Positions 26,897 through 34,955 of a stretch of DNA of 64,000 bases are shown piece after piece. The notes beneath the pieces are model-generated. The model saw only the letters and a list, made by a program, of their open reading frames with translations, ran no database searches and was not told where the DNA came from. Each line of letters starts with the position of its first letter. Position 1 is the first letter of the stretch. A program made the position numbers and the translations under genes. This stretch comes from Rhizobium viscosum (lineage in GTDB: Bacteria > Pseudomonadota > Alphaproteobacteria > Rhizobiales > Rhizobiaceae), in contig NZ_JADBEC010000002.1 in the NCBI RefSeq assembly GCF_014873945.1, positions 2,108,001 through 2,172,000 on the forward strand, written 5' to 3'.

Positions 26897-28212
26897 GCAG
26901 CGATCGCAAGATGAGACTTGGCGCCTTCCTGATGGCTGGCGGGCATCACATCGCGGCATGGCGACATCCGCAAGCTCATGCTCAAGCCGGTGTCGATATC
27001 GATCATTTCATCGAGCTGGCCCGCATCGCCGAGCGGGGCAAATTCGACATGCTCTTTGTCGAGGATGCTGCCGCCATCCGAGAGCGCAATCCGGAAATGG
27101 CAAGCCAGGCAGCGCGCTCGACGGCATTCGAGCCGCTGAGCCTGCTTGCAGCTCTTGCCGTCAACACCAGTCATATCGGCCTCGTGGCAACGGCGTCGAC
27201 AACCTATAACGAGCCCTACGGTCTTTCCCGCACCTTCGCTTCGCTCGATCAGCTGAGCGGCGGCAGGGCAGGCTGGAACCTCGTCACCTCGGCAAGCGAA
27301 CTCGAGGCGGAGAATTTTGCGAGCAGTGGCCTTCGCCCGCATTCCGAGCGCTACGAGCGGGCCGAGGAATTTGCCGATGCAGCACTCGCGCTTTGGGATG
27401 GCGTCGATGACGGAGCCTATTTTCCTGACGGCGGGGCTCAGTTTGCCGATCGTGCGAGGCTTCATCCCGTGCATCGCCGCGGTAAGCATTTCACCGTCGA
27501 AGGCCTGCTCGAAAGCCCACGCTCGGCCCAGGGCCGGCCGATCATGGTGCAGGCCGGTGCCTCCGATGTCGGCAAGGAGCTCGCCGCCCGCACGGCAGAC
27601 GTCGTCTTTGCCGCCTCCCAGACGCTGGCCGAAGCCCAGGCCTATTATGCCGATGTGAAGTCGCGCCTTGCCAAGTACGGGCGCAAGCCCGACGACATCA
27701 AGATCATGCCCGGGATATCGCCGATCGTCGGCGCGACGGAAGCCGAGGCGAAGGCGAAATACCGCGTGTTGCAGGAACTCATCCCGGACGCCGTCGGTGT
27801 GGCCCTGCTTGCAAGCTACCTCAGCATCCAAGACCTCTCGGCCTATCCGCTCGACGGGCCGTTGCCGGACATGCCGCAGACCAACCTGATCCAGAGCCGC
27901 CAGCAGCTGATCATTGATCTCGGCAAGCGCGAAAACCTGTCGATCCGCGAACTTGCCCGCCATTTCGCCGGCGCGCGCGGCCATTGGCAGGTCGCAGGAA
28001 CACCGGCGCAGATCGCCGATGCGATGGAAGAACGCTTCAGCGAAGGCGCCGCCGACGGCTTCAATGTTATGGCCCCGCTCTTCCCCTCGGGGCTTGAGGA
28101 ATTCGTGGCCCATGTCGTGCCGGAACTGCGTCGCCGCGGCCTTTTCCGTGAAGACTACGAGGGCCGCACGCTTCGCCAGAACCTCGGCCTCGGCGCGCTG
28201 ATCAAACGATAA
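26893..28212 (+). CDS. Luciferase-family flavin-dependent monooxygenase B (NtaA/SnaA/DszA type)
   Basis: A 439-residue FMN-dependent monooxygenase whose length and order of motifs match the NtaA/SnaA/DszA/SoxA group. Motifs: GAFLMAGGHHIAAWRHP at the N-terminus, FDMLFVEDAAAIR, STTYNEPYGLSRTFASLDQLSGGRAGWNLVTS (split by me at family-conserved sites), HRGKHFTVEGLL and RPIMVQAGASDVGKELAARTADVVF. Members cleave nitrilotriacetate, dibenzothiophene sulfone or dimethyl sulfide using reduced FMN from a separate reductase. It is related to the protein just upstream, with which it overlaps by ATGA, so the pair may act on the same compound. Confidence 0.88.
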   Translation: MSSDRKMRLGAFLMAGGHHIAAWRHPQAHAQAGVDIDHFIELARIAERGKFDMLFVEDAAAIRERNPEMASQAARSTAFEPLSLLAALAVNTSHIGLVATASTTYNEPYGLSRTFASLDQLSGGRAGWNLVTSASELEAENFASSGLRPHSERYERAEEFADAALALWDGVDDGAYFPDGGAQFADRARLHPVHRRGKHFTVEGLLESPRSAQGRPIMVQAGASDVGKELAARTADVVFAASQTLAEAQAYYADVKSRLAKYGRKPDDIKIMPGISPIVGATEAEAKAKYRVLQELIPDAVGVALLASYLSIQDLSAYPLDGPLPDMPQTNLIQSRQQLIIDLGKRENLSIRELARHFAGARGHWQVAGTPAQIADAMEERFSEGAADGFNVMAPLFPSGLEEFVAHVVPELRRRGLFREDYEGRTLRQNLGLGALIKR

Positions 28213-28217
28213 ACGAG

Positions 28218-29225
28218 ATGACAATGGATCCGATCTATATCGACTATCTGAATGCCTTCGACATCGAGGCGCTCGACCTGACCAATGATGAAATCCTGGT
28301 GGCGATCGAAACTTCGCTCGCCGCCCAGGGCAGGGGCCAGACGGTGATCGAGCCGCGCGTCCATCTCGAGCCGGATGCGAGCTTTCACGGCCATTTCAAC
28401 GTGTTGCGTGGCTATGTGGCGCCGCTCGGCCTTGCCGGTGTGAAAGTGGTCGGTGACTATGTCGACAACTACAAGCTCGGTTATCCTTCCGAATTCGGCG
28501 TGCTCAACCTCTTCGACCCGCGCACCGGCGTGCCGAAGGCGATCCTTGATGCAACCGTCATCACCGACATGCGCACCGGCGCCGTCACCGCGCTCGGCGC
28601 CCGGCATCTCGCCCGAAAGGGTTCGAAGGTCCTCGGTCATATCGGCGCGCGCGGCACGGCTTACTGGAATGTCCGCCTGCTTGATCATCTCTTCGATTTC
28701 GACGAGATCCGCGTGCATTCGCGTCGGCCCGAAAGCCGCGATGCCTTCGGCGCCAAGCTGGAGGCCGATCTCGGCAAGAAGATCACCGTGGTCGACAATT
28801 GGCGCGACTGCGTGGAGGGGGCAGATATCGTAGTCGAGGCATCACGCCTATCGCAGCCCGAGCCTCTCCTGAAGACGGAGTGGATCAAGAAGGGCGCCTT
28901 CGTCGTGCCTTATGGCACGATGAGCGCCGTGGAACTGTCGCTGACCGACATCATGGCCAAGCTCGTCGTCGACGATTGGGGTCAGTGCAAGACCGGCAAA
29001 TTCGGCTCGCTGCGCGCCCATGTCGAGACCGGCCGGCTTTCCGAGCAGACGTTGCATGCCGAACTGGGGCAGGTCGTCGCCGGTCTGAAGCCGGGCCGCG
29101 AGAGTGAGGACGAGACTATCCTGCTGTGGCATCGCGGCTTGTCGCTCAGCGACATTGCTCTTGGCCACGCGCTGCTTTCCAAGGCGCGCTCGACCGGTAT
29201 CGGCCAGAGGCTGCGTTTCGCATGA
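28218..29225 (+). CDS. Ornithine cyclodeaminase / mu-crystallin family protein
   Basis: A 335-residue NAD(P)-binding protein of the ornithine cyclodeaminase/mu-crystallin family. The N-terminal half has the family dimer/substrate region (EPRVHLEP; GDYVDNYKLGYPSEFGVLNLFDPRTG; ITDMRTGAVTALGARHLAR), and the Rossmann motif appears as GHIGARGTAYWN, a little off the usual GxGxQA. Family members are cyclodeaminases, imine reductases or amino-acid dehydrogenases, so the reaction cannot be named. Start ATG 28218 or 28224; a weak GAG ribosome site slightly favours the second. Its stop overlaps the start of the ammonia-lyase-like gene (ATGA). Confidence 0.85.
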   Translation: MTMDPIYIDYLNAFDIEALDLTNDEILVAIETSLAAQGRGQTVIEPRVHLEPDASFHGHFNVLRGYVAPLGLAGVKVVGDYVDNYKLGYPSEFGVLNLFDPRTGVPKAILDATVITDMRTGAVTALGARHLARKGSKVLGHIGARGTAYWNVRLLDHLFDFDEIRVHSRRPESRDAFGAKLEADLGKKITVVDNWRDCVEGADIVVEASRLSQPEPLLKTEWIKKGAFVVPYGTMSAVELSLTDIMAKLVVDDWGQCKTGKFGSLRAHVETGRLSEQTLHAELGQVVAGLKPGRESEDETILLWHRGLSLSDIALGHALLSKARSTGIGQRLRFA

Positions 29226-30706
29226 CCGGGATCCTGCTGACCGGCTCCGGCATCACCATTGCCGATATAGAGGCGATCGCCCGTCGCGATGCCACCGTCG
29301 ATGTTTCCGACGCGGTCCGTGACCAGTTGATTGCCGCGCGACGCATCCTGGAAGGTGCCGCAGCTTCCGGCCAGCAGATCTACGGCATGAACACCGGGCT
29401 CGGCGCCAATCTGAAGACGGCGGTGACCGGTGATTTCGAGGCCTTTCAACTGCAACTGATACGCGGCCGCGGCATGGCGGTCGGCGAAGCACTGCCGCGC
29501 GATGCGACCCGTGCGGTGATCGCTGCCAGGCTCTCGATGCTGGCAGTCGGAGGATCCGGCATTTCACTGCCCGTGTTCGAGGCGTTGCTTGCCATGCTGA
29601 ACGCCGGTGTTCATCCGGTCATGCCCTCGATTGGTTCGATCGGTGCGGGTGATCTCGTGTTGCTCTCTGCCATGGCCCGCGCCCTGATCGGCGAAGGGAA
29701 AGCCGAGTATCGCGGCATCGTCTACCCGGCGATTGAAGCGCTTGAGCTTGCGGACCTTGCGCCAGCAAACCTGCAACCGAAGGACGGGATATCGCTTCTC
29801 AATGCTTCAGCCGTGTCTGCCGGCCGTGGCGCGCTCGTCCTGTACGATGCCAAAGAGTTGCTCGATGCCCAGCGCCGGGCGGCTGCCTTGAGCTTCGAGG
29901 GCCTTGCCGGCAATCCGCTCATTCTGTCGCCGGCCATCCAACGCGCCCGTCCGGCAGCGGGCCAGGCAGATGAGGCCAACCGGTTGCTGCAGATGCTTGA
30001 GGGCTCGACGCTTTTCGAGGCGAACGCCGCAATCCAGGATCCGCTTAGCTTGCGTTGCCTTGCACCCATCCACGGCGCCCTTGCCGATGCGCTCTTGAGG
30101 GCGGTCGAAGCCGTCGAGATCGAGCTCAACGCCGCAGCCGATAATCCCGTCGTTCTCTTGGAAAAGCAACAGGTGCTGTCATCAGGCAATTTTCAGACGC
30201 CCGCACTTTCGCTTGCCTTCGAGACGCTGGGCCTTGCGATCGCTCAGGCGGCTGCGGCATCGGCCGCGCGCTTCATTCAGCTGACGGGCTCGGGTCGCAA
30301 TGGCCTGCCGCGCTATCTGTCGCCGATTGGCGGTCCATCGGCCGGGTTCGTGCCGATGCAGAAGACGGTCGCGGCGTTGATGGCCGATATCAGGCACAAG
30401 GCCAATCCTGTCATGCTCGACTTCCTTGCGGTATCTGAAGGCGTCGAGGATCATGCAACGCAATCCTCCCTTGCCGTGCGCAAACTCGGCGAGATGCTGG
30501 AACTGTGGCGCGTGCTCATCGGCTGCGAAATGCTCGCAGCCGCTCAGGCGGTCGACCAGCGCCCCGGACACCGTTGCGGCGTGGGCACGGCAGGAACCCA
30601 TGCGTTCGTTCGAGGCATCGTACCGGTCATGACGGAGGATCGTTCGCTCGGCGAAGATGTGGCCGTCCTTGCTTCCCGCCTGCTCGACGAGCACTACGGC
30701 GGGTGA
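29222..30706 (+). CDS. Histidine/aromatic ammonia-lyase homologue lacking the MIO triad
   Basis: A 494-residue member of the histidine/aromatic amino acid lyase fold. Conserved parts: Tyr54 in IYGMNTGLG, QDPLSLRC, ELNAAADNPVV, SSGNFQTPAL, and the late EDHATQ. The key difference is at residues 137-146: the HutH sequence GSVGASGDL, whose Ala-Ser-Gly cyclises to the MIO cofactor, reads GSIGAGDL here, so the Ser is missing. The Tyr of the HutH QDxYSLR motif is Leu, and the catalytic His after the first helix (SHAAG in HutH) aligns with Arg in RGRGMA. It therefore should not deaminate histidine by the MIO route. MIO-less relatives such as ergothionase expel trimethylamine from betaines (from memory), which would fit the betaine-type importer upstream. 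Confidence 0.85.
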   Translation: MTGILLTGSGITIADIEAIARRDATVDVSDAVRDQLIAARRILEGAAASGQQIYGMNTGLGANLKTAVTGDFEAFQLQLIRGRGMAVGEALPRDATRAVIAARLSMLAVGGSGISLPVFEALLAMLNAGVHPVMPSIGSIGAGDLVLLSAMARALIGEGKAEYRGIVYPAIEALELADLAPANLQPKDGISLLNASAVSAGRGALVLYDAKELLDAQRRAAALSFEGLAGNPLILSPAIQRARPAAGQADEANRLLQMLEGSTLFEANAAIQDPLSLRCLAPIHGALADALLRAVEAVEIELNAAADNPVVLLEKQQVLSSGNFQTPALSLAFETLGLAIAQAAAASAARFIQLTGSGRNGLPRYLSPIGGPSAGFVPMQKTVAALMADIRHKANPVMLDFLAVSEGVEDHATQSSLAVRKLGEMLELWRVLIGCEMLAAAQAVDQRPGHRCGVGTAGTHAFVRGIVPVMTEDRSLGEDVAVLASRLLDEHYGG

Positions 30707-30711
30707 AAAGC

Positions 30712-31524
30712 ATGCGTCTCGCCAGTCTTGCAATGTACGTCACGCCGCAACCGCTTGCGGATGCAACAGCTGAACTCTGGTCGTTCCTGCGGTACTCTCT
30801 TGTGCAGGCCGGGCTTTCGGATCCGCCGGAAAACCTCGATACGACGATCCCTTACGACGAGGCCTGGCTGCATGAGGACCTGCTCTTTTCCCAGACCTGT
30901 GGTTATCCCTATGTGAAGCGATTGCGCGGCAGGGTGCGCCTCGTGGCAACACCAGTCTATACCCACCCCGGCTGCGACGGACCGTTGATGCGCAGCTTCA
31001 TTGTTGTGCGCCGCGCTTCCACCTTCGTTTCGCTGCAGGACCTGCACGGTGCGACAGCCGCGATCAATAGTCCCGACAGCAATTCCGGGGCAAATCTGCT
31101 TCGCGCCGCGGTCGCTCCTCTTGCCCGCAATGGCCGCTTCTTCGGTGGCACGGTCGAGACCGGCAGCCATGGCGGCAGTATTGATGCTGTGTCGAGTGGG
31201 CAGGCGGATTGCGCTGCAATCGACTGCATCACCTTTGCCAATCTCCTGCGTTTTACGCCTGCTCGCGTCGAAGGCATCCGCGTCCTTGCCGAGACACCCG
31301 CAACGCCTGGCCTGCCCTTCATTACAGGGGCAAGGGTTTCAGATGCGGATGTGGCACTGCTGCGCGAAGCGCTCGTCGCTGCAATCGCAGCACCATCGCT
31401 TTCCGGTGCACGCGATATTCTCGGTCTTGTCGATGTCGCGATGCTCACAGATGCCGACTACGAACCGATCCTGTCTCTTGCCCGAGGTGCGCTTGATACC
31501 GGCTACAGGGACTGGGTCGATTGA
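30712..31524 (+). CDS. PhnD/SsuA-like binding protein without a signal peptide
   Basis: A 270-residue protein of the PhnD/SsuA/THI5-like (type 2 periplasmic binding) fold: LASLAMYVTPQPLADATAEL at the start, LLFSQTCGYPYVKRL, VRRASTFVSLQDLHGATAAINSP and SGQADCAAIDCITFANLLR, ending DTGYRDWVD. Unusually, there is no signal peptide: the ATG at 30712 leads straight into the first beta strand, and no export sequence fits upstream because the previous gene ends only 5 bp before. It is probably cytoplasmic, acting as a sensor, carrier or enzyme-like protein. It is last in the operon; no permease partner follows. Confidence 0.78.
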   Translation: MRLASLAMYVTPQPLADATAELWSFLRYSLVQAGLSDPPENLDTTIPYDEAWLHEDLLFSQTCGYPYVKRLRGRVRLVATPVYTHPGCDGPLMRSFIVVRRASTFVSLQDLHGATAAINSPDSNSGANLLRAAVAPLARNGRFFGGTVETGSHGGSIDAVSSGQADCAAIDCITFANLLRFTPARVEGIRVLAETPATPGLPFITGARVSDADVALLREALVAAIAAPSLSGARDILGLVDVAMLTDADYEPILSLARGALDTGYRDWVD

Positions 31525-31625
31525 AGCCTCCAGAGGCGCCAATTCATAAGATCATTCTCGCTTCCGCCTTTAGCGATGCAAAATACTCTGCGGCCGACAC
31601 GCGCGATCTGCTCTTTTCCTGGATC

Positions 31626-33371
31626 TCATCTGCTGACGGGACGAGCACTTTTTTCCGGCTCGATATCCGGCGTGCCTGCTGCCAGCGTCTGGCCGTGAAA
31701 TTCCTTGAGCAGGGATACAACGTCATCGATCTCATGCGCCACACGCGGAGCGTCCCAACCGAGCGCTTTTGCGGCGATGCCGGCGATGTCCGTCAAACCT
31801 GCGTAGGTCAAATGACCTTCGATCGCGATCGTCGTGCGCCGCAAGACGATATCGGAGAGATGGACCACAAGCTCGTTGCGCGCGATCCAGTCGATCTCGC
31901 GAAAACTGTAGTGCGCGGCACCCGATAGCCGTTGCTCGTCGGAATGATTGGAAGGGAACATCGCTACCGCCTCGGCCGTCGTTCCATAGCGGTTCAGAAG
32001 TTGCTCCGCGCGCGCGGCCGTGATTCCTGCCGCTGGGGCGATCCTGTCGATAAAGTCCCGTCGCGCCCGCGCATCGGCTGGGAAAGCCTTTCCGCCGCCG
32101 ATCGCAAGATAGCGGGTCGATTGCTTGCGCGAACGCCCGAGCCGGGTCAGGACTGTGTCGGCAACCTCCTCGGCAAAACCGCGAAATGTCGTCCACTTGC
32201 CGCCGACCAGCGACATGATGGCAAAAGACCGCTTGCCATCCGCTTCGATGACCGGTGCCGAATGGTCTCGGCTGATCAGGCCGGGTGCTGTTCCGTCGGA
32301 GGCAGGAAGCGGCCGGATACCGCTATAGGTGTAGACGATCTGGTCGCGATCGAAGCGCAGCGTCGGCAGCAGGGATCTGAGGCTCTGCAGGAAGTAATCG
32401 ATCTCGGGTTCCTCGCAGCGCACGGTGTCGGGATCCCGGCTCGGGATATCCGTCGAGCCGACGAGCGCAAGCCCGAGATAGCCGTAGACCAGGCAGATAC
32501 GGCCGTCATCGGCTTCGAAATAGATCATATGACCGTTGAGACTGCGCACCAGTTCGGGATGATCGATCAGGATGTGCGAGCCCTTGGTGCCGCCGATCAG
32601 CCGCGAAGGCGCGCCGAGCGCTGCGTTGACATGATCGATCCACGGGCCTGCGGCGTTCACGACGAGCTTCGGCCGCACCATGAATTCAGTACCATCCTCC
32701 CGTTGAAAACTCAGGCGGCCTTCCGAGCAGGCCGTCAGCGTCACGAAATTTGCTGCGGCACATTGCGGGTTCGCTTCCAGCCCATCCTTGACGAGTTCGT
32801 AGACGAGACGTTCCGGCCGGCTGATTTTTGCGTCGTAGTAGATGCCGCCGGCGACAATCGCCGGCGTCACATGCGGCATTTCCCGTCTGGCCCTGTTTTT
32901 CAGGATCAGCCGGTGGCGTGGCATCACGCGATCGCGTGAGCCGAAAAAATCGTAAAGGGAAAGCCCGATCTTGATGAGCACGGCGCCGCGGCTGCGCGGC
33001 GCCGTCTTGGAGCCGGCCAATGTCCGCAACGCGGCCCAGATGCCGCGCGTCCAGGAGAAGACCGGAATGAATGTCGGGAGCGGTTCGACGCAATGCGGCG
33101 CATTTTTCAAAAGCAGATTGCGCTCCAGAGTGGATTGGGCAACCAGGCCGAACTCCCCGGTTTCCAGATATTTCAATCCGCCGTGGATGAGGCGGGATGG
33201 CGCTGCGCTGGTCCCGGAACCGAAGTCCGATTTGTCGACGATCATGCAATTGATGCCCTGAGCCGCGAGATCGCGAAACAGACCGGCGCCATTGATGCCT
33301 GCTCCAAGGATCACGACGTCGACATCGTGCTCGCGAATATCCGGGCTGCGCCCAAGCGTGTCGGGGGTCAT
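31626..33371 (-). CDS. GlpD-like FAD-dependent polyol-phosphate dehydrogenase (second copy in the locus)
   Basis: A 581-residue FAD oxidoreductase of the aerobic glycerol-3-phosphate dehydrogenase family. FAD motif VVILGAGINGAGLFRDLAAQG at residues ~19-39; substrate-domain motifs SRLIHGGLKYLE, VVNAAGPWID, GTKGSHILID, YTYSGIRPL and GGKWTTFR, then the ~130-residue helical C-terminal domain. It follows the FGGY kinase gene by 12 bp, so a kinase-dehydrogenase pair is likely: phosphorylate a polyol, then oxidise it. It differs clearly from EryB at 42672-44183, which belongs to the same family. Plain glycerol 3-phosphate is a possible substrate, but the ABC importer and DeoR gene in the same operon suggest a sugar alcohol. 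Confidence 0.85.
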   Translation of the reverse strand: MTPDTLGRSPDIREHDVDVVILGAGINGAGLFRDLAAQGINCMIVDKSDFGSGTSAAPSRLIHGGLKYLETGEFGLVAQSTLERNLLLKNAPHCVEPLPTFIPVFSWTRGIWAALRTLAGSKTAPRSRGAVLIKIGLSLYDFFGSRDRVMPRHRLILKNRARREMPHVTPAIVAGGIYYDAKISRPERLVYELVKDGLEANPQCAAANFVTLTACSEGRLSFQREDGTEFMVRPKLVVNAAGPWIDHVNAALGAPSRLIGGTKGSHILIDHPELVRSLNGHMIYFEADDGRICLVYGYLGLALVGSTDIPSRDPDTVRCEEPEIDYFLQSLRSLLPTLRFDRDQIVYTYSGIRPLPASDGTAPGLISRDHSAPVIEADGKRSFAIMSLVGGKWTTFRGFAEEVADTVLTRLGRSRKQSTRYLAIGGGKAFPADARARRDFIDRIAPAAGITAARAEQLLNRYGTTAEAVAMFPSNHSDEQRLSGAAHYSFREIDWIARNELVVHLSDIVLRRTTIAIEGHLTYAGLTDIAGIAAKALGWDAPRVAHEIDDVVSLLKEFHGQTLAAGTPDIEPEKSARPVSR

Positions 33372-33383
33372 GGTACTGCCGTC

Positions 33384-34919
33384 CTAAACTGCGGCCGCTG
33401 CCGCACTGTCCCGCGCAAGGCCGGCGATCTTCGGCCAAAGCGGCGTCATTGTTTCTGCAATTTCGAGGAAAAGCCGGTAGCGCTTTTCATAATCGGCGCT
33501 GCGGGCGGCGTCCGGCTCGCAGGTCTTGCCTTGCTTGTCCGTTTTTGGAGCTCTCTGTGGGTCCGGGTAAAGACCTGCGGCTGCGCCGGCACAGATGGCG
33601 GCGCCCCAGGCCGCGGCCTCATCGGTGCCGGTCACTGTCACCGGCATCGCAAGCACATCGGCAAACATCTGCGCGACTGCGGGATTGCGTGACACGCCGC
33701 CGGCAAGCCGTGCTTCCTTGAAGGCGAAACCGTCGCGCAGCGCGTCGACATGGATGCGATGGTTGAATGCGATGCCCTCCATGACGGCCCGCAGCATGTC
33801 GCCGCGATCATGCCAGCCGCCGAGCCCGAAGAAGCTTGCGCTTGCCGATGCGCCGTAGGGCGAGCCGAAGAGATAGGGATGGAAAAGCACGGGCGATGGC
33901 CGGTCAAAAGCCGCGTCGATCTCGGATGCCAGCAAAGCGTGAATGGACGTGCCCTTGGCTTCGCAGTCTGTCCATTCGCGGCCGCAGAGTTTTTCGATGA
34001 ACCATTCGTAGTTCGCGCTCGATGCAGGCGAAATCGACATGCTGTTCCAGACGCCCGGCGCAATTCCATTGCGGCAGAACCAGCGTCGATCGACGCGGGG
34101 TTCGAAAGACTGCGTCTCGTTGATCGAATAGGTGCCGGCAATGACGGCGACGACACCATCGGCATAACCACCCGCACCGAGTGCCGAAGCGGTCACGTCA
34201 TGCAATCCGGCAGCCACGGGCGTGCCTTCCACGAGGCCGGTCAAGTGCGCTGCGTCGGCTGTTATTCGTCCAACGATTTCATCCGAGCGCGAGGCTGGCG
34301 GTAAAGTTCTGGCAAGCGCCTGCAGACCGAAGAGGCGCAGGGCGTCCTCGCTATAGTCTTGTGTCCTGACATCGGTGAATGAGGTACTAGCTTCGGTGCG
34401 ATCGGTACCAACGGTGCCGGTGAAGCAAAATCGGAGCCAGTCCTTGCAGCTCATGATATGGCCGATACGTGCAAACCGTTCCGGCTCATGGTCCCGGATC
34501 CAGGCGAGCAGCGCCGAGGGGGCGGAGACGTGCGGCACCTGACCTGTGAGAGCGATCGCCTCGTCGGCAACCTTGTTGTCGGTCCATCGATCGATGATAT
34601 CGCCCGCCCGGCTGTCCAGCGATACGATGCCGCTGCCAAGCGGCTCCCGGGCCTCATCCAGCACATAAACGCCGTCGCCATGCGCCGTCGCCGCCACGGC
34701 CTGGATATCGCTTGCCGGACGGCCGCTGAGGGCGACCGCCTCGCGGATCGCCTCGGCCGTTGCGGTCCACAATTCGTGCATATCCCGTTCTACGAAACGT
34801 GGCCTCGGGATGAGCTGGGTAACGCGGCGCCGGGCGACGGCGATCGGCGTGCCGTCGATATCGAAAATGACGGCCTTCGTGACGGTCAGTCCACTATCGA
34901 TCCCGAGAAGGCTCGGCAT
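33384..34919 (-). CDS. FGGY-family carbohydrate kinase, LyxK (L-xylulokinase)-like
   Basis: A 511-residue kinase. The ATP-domain start LLGIDSGLTVTKAVIFDIDG, the region RFVERDMHELW, GIVSLDSRAGDIIDRW, HEPERFARIGHIMSCKDWLRF and GLHDVTASALGAG resemble E. coli LyxK from memory, and the second domain has EGIAFNHRIHVDALR and the nucleotide motif LAGGVSRNPAVAQMFADVL. The adjoining GlpD-like dehydrogenase suggests a polyol or ketose substrate. ATG 34919 has AAAGGTG at good spacing; ATG 34925 is too close to it. The gene lies 36 bp downstream of the DeoR gene. It is not the erythritol kinase, which is the gene at 41065. Confidence 0.85.
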   Translation of the reverse strand: MPSLLGIDSGLTVTKAVIFDIDGTPIAVARRRVTQLIPRPRFVERDMHELWTATAEAIREAVALSGRPASDIQAVAATAHGDGVYVLDEAREPLGSGIVSLDSRAGDIIDRWTDNKVADEAIALTGQVPHVSAPSALLAWIRDHEPERFARIGHIMSCKDWLRFCFTGTVGTDRTEASTSFTDVRTQDYSEDALRLFGLQALARTLPPASRSDEIVGRITADAAHLTGLVEGTPVAAGLHDVTASALGAGGYADGVVAVIAGTYSINETQSFEPRVDRRWFCRNGIAPGVWNSMSISPASSANYEWFIEKLCGREWTDCEAKGTSIHALLASEIDAAFDRPSPVLFHPYLFGSPYGASASASFFGLGGWHDRGDMLRAVMEGIAFNHRIHVDALRDGFAFKEARLAGGVSRNPAVAQMFADVLAMPVTVTGTDEAAAWGAAICAGAAAGLYPDPQRAPKTDKQGKTCEPDAARSADYEKRYRLFLEIAETMTPLWPKIAGLARDSAAAAAV

Positions 34920-34955
34920 GCACATTCACCTTTCTATAGCGGCCGGGCGGTCCGG

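Noticed and set aside
31525..31625. A terminator between the convergent PhnD-like and GlpD-like genes
   Set aside because: GCCTC-CA-GAGGC at 31527-31538 has too small a loop and no U run, so I do not call it.
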